From positions 15,438,927 through 15,502,926 of the forward strand of contig NW_024037063.1 in assembly GCF_015706575.1 (NCBI RefSeq): a DNA stretch of 64,000 bases. The letters run 5' to 3'. Both the position numbers and the translations under genes were made by a program. Positions 56,561-64,000 of the stretch are shown here, piece by piece. The number at the start of each line of letters is the position of its first letter. Position 1 is the first letter of the stretch. Under the pieces are notes generated by a model. It saw only the letters and a list, made by a program, of their open reading frames with translations. It was not told the DNA's origin and did not search any database. This DNA comes from Patiria miniata. Lineage: Eukaryota > Echinodermata > Asteroidea > Valvatida > Asterinidae.

Positions 56561-57460
56561 CTCGGACTCAAATTTAAGGACATGAGAAACACATTGCTGA
56601 GAATATTGGTAAAGCTAATAGAAAATTATTCATGTTCAGGAAACTGAAAGAAACTGGTTTTACTCCAAGAACTAAGCTTGTTACCCTATGTTAGACCAGT
56701 CCTAGCAAACGCATCGCCGGTTTGGCACTCAAGCATTACACTCTAACAGACCAATCTAATTTAGTCGATCCAAAAGAGTTTGCCGTATTACTCTATCTCT
56801 AGATCACCTTTATGATAGAAGAACCACTATGTGTACAAACTTTGCTCTAGGTGCTTTTAAATCAAATTTTAGGGCAAATTTTAGGGCAAATTTAATGAGT
56901 GGTTCCCTCAATCAATCATGTTCAGGAAACTGAAAGAAACTGGTTTTACTCCAAGAACTAAGCTTGTTACCCTATGTTAGACCAGTCCTAGCAAACGCAT
57001 CACCGGTTTGGCACTCAAGCATTACACTCTAACAGACCAATCTAATTTAGTCGATCCAAAAGAGTGATAGAAGAACCACTATGTGTACAAACTTTGCTCT
57101 AGGTGCTTTTAAATCAAATTTTAGGGCAAATTTAATGAGTGGTTCCCTCAATCAAAAAGTTGGCACACTATGAATCTTAGATCGAGTAGAACACTCAAGG
57201 AGTATCCCAGTTCATCCAAGAGATTTCGAAATAGCCCAGACTCATCAATAGTTCAACATAGGATATTCAAATGTATACAATTTTAATTGCTATTATCCGA
57301 GTGTATATGTTTTTGAGAATAATGGATTGTTGTGCATTTCGTATGTGTTTCGATTTCTCGTGAAATGTGTTTATTTTTAATTCATTTCAATTTTTACTGT
57401 AAATCACTGTGCAATTCAGCTTCTGAGCTGCTTGATGGTGATAATCAACCCAAATAATAA
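56561..57460 (+). pseudogene. LINE 3' fragment with internal tandem duplication
   Basis: The frame near 56600-56690 reads HIAENIGKANRKLFMFRKLK, typical of L2/CR1-like reverse transcriptase C-terminal regions, but has stops and frameshifts. A block of about 285 bp (56630-56914) is repeated at 56917-57155 with a 34-bp deletion. The 3' end gcaattcagcttctgagctg (57411) resembles the tail of the SINE at 31271. Confidence 0.8.
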
Positions 57461-57954
57461 TAATGTTAATAATATTGATAAAAAATAATAACTTATAATA
57501 ACCCATAATTGGCTATTTGGGGAACATTCCCATAAACTAGTGCACACATTTCCCCCCCCCCCAACTTTAATGACCCGTAACTCCAATTTTACCTTAATTC
57601 GCCGGGTAATTTTTACTAATTCGACCACGAGCAATCGAGTCTATTTGCGACGATAATATTTTGCCTCCAAGTGTGTGACGCTAAAGTGTCTCCCGAAGGG
57701 TATAGGCCTATTATAAAACAAATCATTCTGTTCATGCCACATCCACAGAGGAGTGTTTTATTCCGGATACCTGTGATATGGCATATACCGTTTGAATTGT
57801 TAATTCTTATGGTTATGTTAATATGGGCAACAACAAAGGCCCAAATCCACAGCGGCATACACTAACTGCAAACATTTCACAGACATTACAAAAAATGGAG
57901 TTCGCAAGTGAGAACGGACATATTATAAAACATATAACCGTATTAACACAATTT
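57461..57954. other. Foldback interior, no gene seen
   Basis: Contains a C run (57552-57561) and a ggcaacaacaaaggccc...cacagcggcatac stretch resembling short parts of the flanking duplications. Confidence 0.4.
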
Positions 57955-58620
57955 AGGGGCAACACCAGGCCCGACCAGTAGTGGGCAACACAAGAAACTC
58001 AAAGCCACGGCATACACAATATGCTTGACAATAAATGAAATACATGTAGGCCTATATGAAAATGAGATATATGTGGCAATAAATGACAACAAATGCAAAT
58101 TAAACTTGAATAACAAAAAAATAGCTTCCCACAGATGTACATTCAGTCAGGAAAACATCATAGCCTCGTGACACAGTGAGATTGCTACGGCAAGTATCAA
58201 ATTAGCCTAACAAAACAGAAAAACAAGGGATTGAATGGTTCCATTTGCCCCATAAATATGAGGAGCAGGCTGTCTGTATCCTAAAACTTGCGAACAGTTT
58301 AATCCTTGTAATTTGTATAGTCTCTTGAAACCTTGGAGCACTATAACTGGCGGATGTAAGTGGTGGTGGTGGAAAAACATTTGCAAGGAAAGTTCCTCTG
58401 TGTACTGTCCATCATGTGCTCGCTTAAGTGTGCTTAAGTGACCAGAGGGCCCCACATATCTATACCAAGATTGGCTATTAGATGGATTTATGATGATGAT
58501 GATGACGATGTGATTGCATTCCTGTGCCCCCTGGATGCCTGGTCAGGCCCCCCAATAACCCCGCCATATGCTGTCTCCGATGGCCCACCCATCAATCATC
58601 AGGTGCAAAAAACTTTTTTT
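57955..58620. repeat. Direct duplication, copy B
   Basis: Homologous to 55921-56560 in the same orientation, with a shorter gatgat microsatellite and small indels, including an extra segment near 58135-58160. Confidence 0.85.
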
Positions 58621-58734
58621 GAGAAAGACACTTTCAAACACAAAAACACCGTAAACAAATATCACCGTCAGGGGCAACACGAGAAACCCTAAGCCACAGC
58701 GGCATGCACGTTCAATAACTGATGCACTTCGGCG

Positions 58735-59446
58735 ATCGATGATGGATTTTGCAATCGGTGATGGGACGTTGATCATCGGTCGCAAAAGTCCATCACCGAT
58801 TGCAAAAGTCCATCACCGATTGCAAAAGTCCATCACCGATTGCAAAGTTGATCACCGGTCGCGAAAGTCCATCACCGATCGTTAATATGCATCACCAGTA
58901 AAAATCCATCACCGATTGCGAAAGTCCATCGCCGATCGTGAATATGCATCACCAGTAAAACTCCATCACCGATTGCGAAAGTCCATCACCGATCGTGAAT
59001 ATGCATCACCAGTAAAAGTCCATCACCGATAGCGTAAGTCCATCACCGATCGTGAATATGCATCACCAGTAAAACTCCATCACCGATTACTAAAGTTCAT
59101 CACCGATCGTGAAAATGCATCACCAGTAAAAGTCCATCACCGATCGCGTAAGTCCATCACCGATCGTGAATATGCATCACCAGTGAAAGTCCATCACCGA
59201 TCGCGAAAGTCCATCACCGATCGTGAATATGCATCACCAGTAAAAGTCCATCACCGATTGCGTAAGTCCATCACCGATCGTAAATATGCATCACCAGTAA
59301 AAGTCCATCACCGATAGCGAAAGTCCATCACCGATCGTGAATATGCATCACCAGTAAAAGTCCATCACCGATCGCGAAAGTCCATCACCGATCGTGAATA
59401 TGCATCACCGATTGCAAAAGTCCATCACCGATTCGATGATCACATT
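58735..59446 (-). repeat. Satellite array, right arm of the foldback
   Basis: Reverse-complement array of the 57-bp unit (aaagtccatcaccgatcg ... tgaatatgcatcaccag), about ten units. It is longer than the left array, so copy number has diverged between the arms. Confidence 0.88.
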
Positions 59447-59475
59447 AAATGCCTCTTTGGCGTTCCATACTCCCC

Positions 59476-59840
59476 GGCCCCCTCGGCCTCTTGCGTCTCT
59501 CGCGTCTCCCGCCCCGCTTGTTTGGGTGCTATGGCTTGGCCACATGGGTATGGTTTTTCCAGCAGAGGGGCAGGGCCCCTGATGGGGGTGGGGGATGTCA
59601 TCTCTGGCCCTGTGTCGTTTTACGGCTGAGGGCGTAGGAGTTTAGTCAGAGTATCACCCGTTATCCACGGAGCCATCTCCTGTCTATCTAACGTCTGATA
59701 TGTCAAATGGTCAAAGCATGCAGATTTATGCAAGCCGCGCGCCAGCCAATCGGAATCGACTGTACTAAATCGTGACGTCATTTCATCCCAAAATCAGGAC
59801 TAACGCTGTGATTGGTCAATTCGAATGCAGCGTTTTGTAA
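59476..59840. other. No gene seen
   Basis: GC-richer sequence. It shares gagtatcacccgttatccac and onward (59647-59682) with 28311-28346, next to a SINE. Confidence 0.4.
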
Positions 59841-59995
59841 TAGACCGCTTGCAGACGCGTTCGATAATTGACGCGCGAAGGTGCGCAACGCCATGTTGTG
59901 GGACAAAATGTGCATGGATAGATATGCGCTTGTCCCACAACATGGCGTCGCGCGCCTTCGCGCGTCGATTACCGAACGCGTCTGCAAGCGGTCTA
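59841..59995. mobile_element. 155-bp foldback MITE, GC-rich
   Basis: The arms tagaccgcttgcagacgcgt and acgcgtctgcaagcggtcta are inverted copies, continuing through aattgacgcgcgaagg and aacgccatgttgtgggaca with few mismatches. The centre is about 20 bp. Confidence 0.85.
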
Positions 59996-61260
59996 TACAA
60001 CAACAGCCGGGGCGCATTCGCGTAACATGATACTGAGCGCCGCGCGCCGTGACTTTTTTTTTTAAATCCATGTCGATGACGCGCAACGGGTGAATGACCG
60101 AAGACCCGATAGACCTTAAGAAAGCGCCTGCTGATTGGTCAAAATCTAGGAAGTCAAGAGGCGGGGTCACGTATGTTTCAGCCCCATAGACCGTGCGTGC
60201 ATTTTGAGTTGTCTTCTCACGCATGCGCAATGGTTTCCTCCGCGTCGTCGGCTTGCAAACAGCGGTAGCAGACGACGCACTGAACGATTGTCTGGTTTTC
60301 ATGTCTTAAAATGTATCCTTCTCAAACGTACTTAAAAGATGATTCAAACCAAAAAATAACAGTAGACAAAGTGAACAAAGATATAAATTGTCTCTACAGT
60401 GTTGGTAACGGCGCTAAAAACCTTTACAAATATATAAAAAAAAAAGGCAATAATTATGGACAAAAAACGTACAAAATGAAAAGGAAAAACATCGTTCGCT
60501 TTTGAGTTTGGTTTACACATTTGGACAATTTGCCGGGTTTACCTCAGATCAGCCGTAGTACCATCGGAAAGGATGATAGATTATTTTCATTTTACAGGTG
60601 ATTTGATGTAAGAAGGAAACCTGTAGCTTATAAAAATCGTCATTTTTCGAGTAAACCCATTTTGAAAGCTTCGTGCACAAATACACTGGTCCCAGTGCCC
60701 TCTATGATCGTACTTAACTGCATTCCAGGGCCGGGAACCAGTCAGTTGTAAATCGTTTCAGTTAAATGTATACATTTCCAACGCGTCAAAAGATTACAAA
60801 CGGAGCGGCGCGTGGCGCGTGGTTTGGCTAGCCATATGTTTACGGGCCAGATTCCAGGGTCTGTGTACAGGTACGTGCACACCAAAGATCCTAGAGCGCG
60901 CTAGTGAGAAAGTAACTTGTACCACACAGCGAGGCTATGCTTAACTTGCACGTACGCACGTACATGTACATGTACACACACGTACTCGTACAACAGCCAT
61001 GCACACACAGTGTACATGCATGAGCTAGTCCGCATATCCTGAAGCCCGCCCATTTTCGTCCAAAACTGGACGAAAAAGTAAAGAAAGACATTAAACCCGG
61101 AAGTTGCAGACCCAACAAGGCGGTCGTTCGACAGGCCACGCGGCGCGTATATCCCCCACACGCACGTACGTACACCCACACGCAGAACACAGAATTTACT
61201 GCCTTATTACGCCATGCGTACAGTCCGTACTCACGTGTGTGTGCTTGCTGGTTGTGTAAA
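59996..61260. other. Intergenic, no gene seen
   Basis: A 174-codon minus-strand frame (59778-60302) partly overlaps the MITE and has no recognised homologue. A cgtacatgtacatgtacaca patch lies near 60960. Confidence 0.45.
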
Positions 61261-61973
61261 GCCCCTGTCACACTTGTGCGTATCCTAATTCCTTATGATT
61301 TCCTTATCAATTTTTTTCAATACGCAGCCGTACGCTCAAAACGTCGAAATTTGTTGACTACTTTGACTTATGTGCGACCGCACATCTAGCGTACAAGTAA
61401 CGAATTCAGCGCATCCATTGCGTATGAGATGCGTATGGGTTGCGTATGCAGTGCACAAGTGCGCTATCTGGGCGTTTCTCATAAGTTACGAATAAGTACA
61501 ATGCGCTGTCCGCTCGCAGGACGAGCGGTACTAATTCGTGCAATACGTAGGCATTCGCTATGAGTTCGTTCAGCGTGCGTTGTATCTGCGCTGCACGTAC
61601 GCTATGTATACGTCCAATATAGGCGGCTCATATGCTGAAGGGGTGCGTGCCGGGAGGTCAGCGGTATTACCGCGTATGAACCGCCTATCCCCACGAACAC
61701 ATAGCGTACTCGTACCGCGCTCGACCGATGCGGGACCGATGCGCTGCGAATTTATAACTTATGACCTGCGTAACAGCGTACGCAGCATAGTTTTGTGCAT
61801 GCCCAAAAATATCCGGCGTATTGGGCCGTACCATGCGTATGCCTGCGTACATAAAACTTACACAAAATGATAGAGATGCATACGAGGTGCGTATTGTGCG
61901 TACGACTGCGTATGAAAAAAATGTCAATGCGCAACTCATAAGGAATTAGGATACGCAGAAGTGTGACAGGGCC
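61261..61973. mobile_element. 713-bp MITE with about 38-bp TIRs and a gcgtatg-rich interior
   Basis: The left end cctgtcacacttgtgcgtat, continuing cctaattccttatga, is inverted at the right (tcataaggaattaggatacgcagaagtg, split at one mismatch). The interior is dense in gcgtat, gtacgc and tgcgta motifs. The superfamily is uncertain (PIF/Harbinger is one possibility) because no clean target duplication is visible. Confidence 0.75.
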
Positions 61974-62103
61974 CTATGTACCGAACCGTTCGTACGGACA
62001 AGGGTCGTACACGCACGTAGCCGCGTTGATTGTGGGTGCAGGGCCCGATTATCTCCCTTCGACAAAAAGCCGAGAGACCGCATTGAACAAGGCTAAAGAC
62101 CAC

Positions 62104-62490
62104 TTAGGCCAAAACAAAAAAGTCTCCGGTTTCTGGTATGCGCGCGCGTCGCCGTAGCCATGCGCGTCGGCAAAATGAAAAAGTTTTTCTTTCAATAGAA
62201 GATGATGTTTCAAAACCGCCAAACTCACTGATTTGACTGGAATTCTGCTGCTGCACAATTTTAACGTGTTTTTAGATGGGGTTATGATCGAGAATAAGAT
62301 TTATGTGGCCTCTCTGGACTCCCATATATTTGCACTTAGTTTAGTCGGGCACCATTTGCAGTCATCAGCCGACATTTGAAGCCTAAAAAAAAAAAAAAAA
62401 ACGGGTAAAAAAAATAAAAAGCCGCGTCGCCGCACCACTCTTGGGGCAAGCTCCATACCAGAAACCGGAGACTTTTTTTTTTTGGCCTTA
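62104..62490. mobile_element. About 390-bp MITE with about 35-bp TIRs
   Basis: The left end ttaggccaaaacaaaaaagt, then ctccggtttctggtatg, is inverted at the right (cataccagaaaccggag, then acttttttttttttggcctta allowing for run length). No coding content. Confidence 0.75.
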
Positions 62491-64000
62491 GAGTCTGGGT
62501 GCACACATTTATTCCCTTATTAAAATGGAAAATTCTGACAAAATCGATCACGACCAAGTGAATAATTGTAATCATGGTAATTGTATAATTTTATGCAAGA
62601 CGTTTAAAAAGACCACCAGGGATGAGATTGGTCTGTGACAAAAACCTGAACATTTTATGCATGAAGTGCAAACTCCGGCCGAGGCGAGCGCGAAGCCATT
62701 TCGGCGTGGGGTCCCGGAAAATTTGTGATTTTAGATGCTCTGTGGTGCATTCTGAGGCGATTACTGGGCACTTTCCTCTGAAATTTTGGAGTAGAATTGT
62801 TTTAATTTTTAAGAAGAATTTTCCTTCATTTGTTAAAATGTACTCTTGTTCTTGTAAACATGATAATGTTTCTTCTGTACTCAAAGTTGAGAACCATGCA
62901 TGTTACCTCGCCGTATTTGCCATGCTTTGATGTGTTTTGGGTGTTTCACAATGGGATACGATTACGAGCGATTTCTTTCCACCACGTTTAATACGCGTTG
63001 ACAACAAGGTGATCCGCTATCTCGAAAAGTACAAACTTTTCAAAAGATAATAAATTTGTACCAAATATTTGACTATGGGCTTTTCCATTAGTAAAGCGGA
63101 AAACAGCGGAAAATCAGCTGTTCCCGGATTTGAACAGCCAGTGAGTGAAAGGTAAAAAGTTAATAACAGAAAAATATATAAAAACATTTATTTAACAAAA
63201 AAAGTTAAATCTGCTTCTCTGGTAAAGTGGTAGCAGAAAAGTACAAAAGTAGCAAAATACATTTTACCATATGAATTTGTTACCCCCACTTTTGTTCACT
63301 TAATTTTACAGTTTAAATCTGGCGCGCAGAGTACCACACAGAGGTCCAGGGCTACACAATCGGATTAACGCTGGCCCTGTGTGGCTGTGCGTTCAACCCT
63401 AAAATGTGGCCCGGCACATTCCATTCATAAAATGGTTAAAACAAACCTATACATGACAATGTACATATAGGATTTGTGCACATATCGATGTGAAGGTATG
63501 CCTAATAGTACAACTTCTTGTCCGATTTTGTCAAACTTGATATAAACATCTTATTTCATTTTTTTGAATTCTTCAAGAAATCTGACGTATACACTAACGT
63601 GTATATGCATATAGATATCCTCCCCACAAACAAAATGGTACAGCCCAATAAACAAGTGCGCGTTCTTTCCATCACAAATTTCTATAACTGCCTTGAAGTG
63701 AACAGTATTCAGATCCAAAATTACATTATTTTAAAATGAAATTAACTCCTAAAAAGACCACAGTTTTAATGCCAGATAACTGATTTACAAATGGATAGTT
63801 TTTAAATGTCTTATCTAAAGTAGAATTGGAGAAAACGTGTCTTGAAAAACAGGTGATGAGCAGAGTCCAAGATCACGAAACACGTGGTAAGCAATGGTAC
63901 ATCGATGTAAGTCTCGAACGATGCCTTATCGATCGAAAGTTGTCATTGGCCACTTTTTTTCTTTGTGAAAAGTACGGTGGTTTTTTTCAACCAATCATAA
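62491..64000. other. Right-edge region, no gene seen
   Basis: A 102-codon plus-strand frame (62622-62930) and others show no recognised domain. The sequence is AT-rich with no clear repeat boundaries. Confidence 0.45.

Larger units (their letters stand above)
53873..59469. mobile_element. 5.6-kb giant foldback element with satellite-bearing inverted termini
   Basis: The left end tatggaacgccaaagaggca is repeated inverted at the right end (tgcctctttggcgttccata) with one difference in the first 80 bp. The inverted homology then continues through long arrays of gatcggtgatggacttt units. Six-base flanks ctcccc (53867-53872 and 59470-59475) are identical and may be the target duplication. A third, internal copy of the terminal sequence lies at about 54388-54440. 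The interior holds a LINE fragment, a direct 600-bp duplication and G/C homopolymers, with no recognisable transposase. Confidence 0.82.

Noticed and set aside
56123..58455. Two identical 82-codon minus-strand frames considered as a duplicated gene
   Set aside because: Identity is explained by the recent 600-bp direct duplication. The peptide has a His run from a microsatellite-like stretch and no recognised family.
58735..59446. CRISPR-like regularly spaced short repeats
   Set aside because: The spacers are themselves repeats of the same 57-bp unit, the array is mirrored at 53890-54290, and the genome is eukaryotic.
59778..60302. 174-codon minus-strand open frame
   Set aside because: It overlaps the GC-rich foldback MITE, has no recognisable domain and no splice context. 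GC-rich repeats produce long chance frames.

Overview
This is a eukaryotic nuclear window: AT-rich, with long introns, GT-AG splice sites and dense dispersed repeats, and no prokaryotic gene organisation. Three protein-coding genes can be reconstructed by reading exons and splice sites. (1) The 5' part of a p53/p63/p73-family gene lies on the minus strand at the left edge; three coding exons between 8556 and 283 give the transactivation domain and linker, and the DNA-binding domain lies off the window. (2) A complete AP-2 clathrin adaptor mu subunit gene (AP2M1) lies on the plus strand, nine coding exons from 30700 to 38607, 431 aa. (3) A complete PIGP gene (GPI-GlcNAc transferase subunit P) lies on the minus strand, four coding exons from 53645 to 48472, 128 aa. 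The single p53-family gene with p63/p73-like features, the tRNA-derived SINEs and the abundance of acatgtacatg-type repeats suggest a marine invertebrate, probably a deuterostome such as an echinoderm. That assignment is inference and cannot be proved from this sequence.

Layout. 1-8.6 kb: p53-family 5' exons with a 7.4-kb intron holding two DNA elements. 8.6-30.7 kb: a repeat-rich interval between the divergently transcribed p53-family gene and AP2M1. It holds a telomere-like repeat inside a palindrome (12.2 kb), two inverted copies of an AATCCTGCAAAATCC-rich repeat (13.5-14.1 and 25.6-26.5 kb), a 2-kb long-TIR element (19.5-21.5 kb), a nested 446-bp palindrome (26.0-26.4 kb) and three tRNA-derived SINE-like elements. 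30.7-38.6 kb: AP2M1. 38.6-48.5 kb: the interval between the converging AP2M1 and PIGP, with a long-TIR pair (40.1/43.5 kb), small foldback elements and a ~135-bp tandem array interrupted by a TTAA-bounded element. 48.5-53.6 kb: PIGP. 53.87-59.47 kb: a 5.6-kb giant foldback element with long satellite-like inverted termini, starting about 230 bp upstream of the PIGP start codon. 59.5-64 kb: further foldback or MITE elements and otherwise featureless sequence.

The three genes do unrelated cellular jobs: stress and developmental transcription control, clathrin-mediated endocytosis, and the first step of GPI-anchor synthesis. The most unusual content is not coding. It is the density and variety of inverted-repeat elements, some with clean target-site duplications, up to a 5.6-kb foldback. 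I see no CRISPR array, rRNA gene or viral gene, and no tRNA gene outside SINEs.
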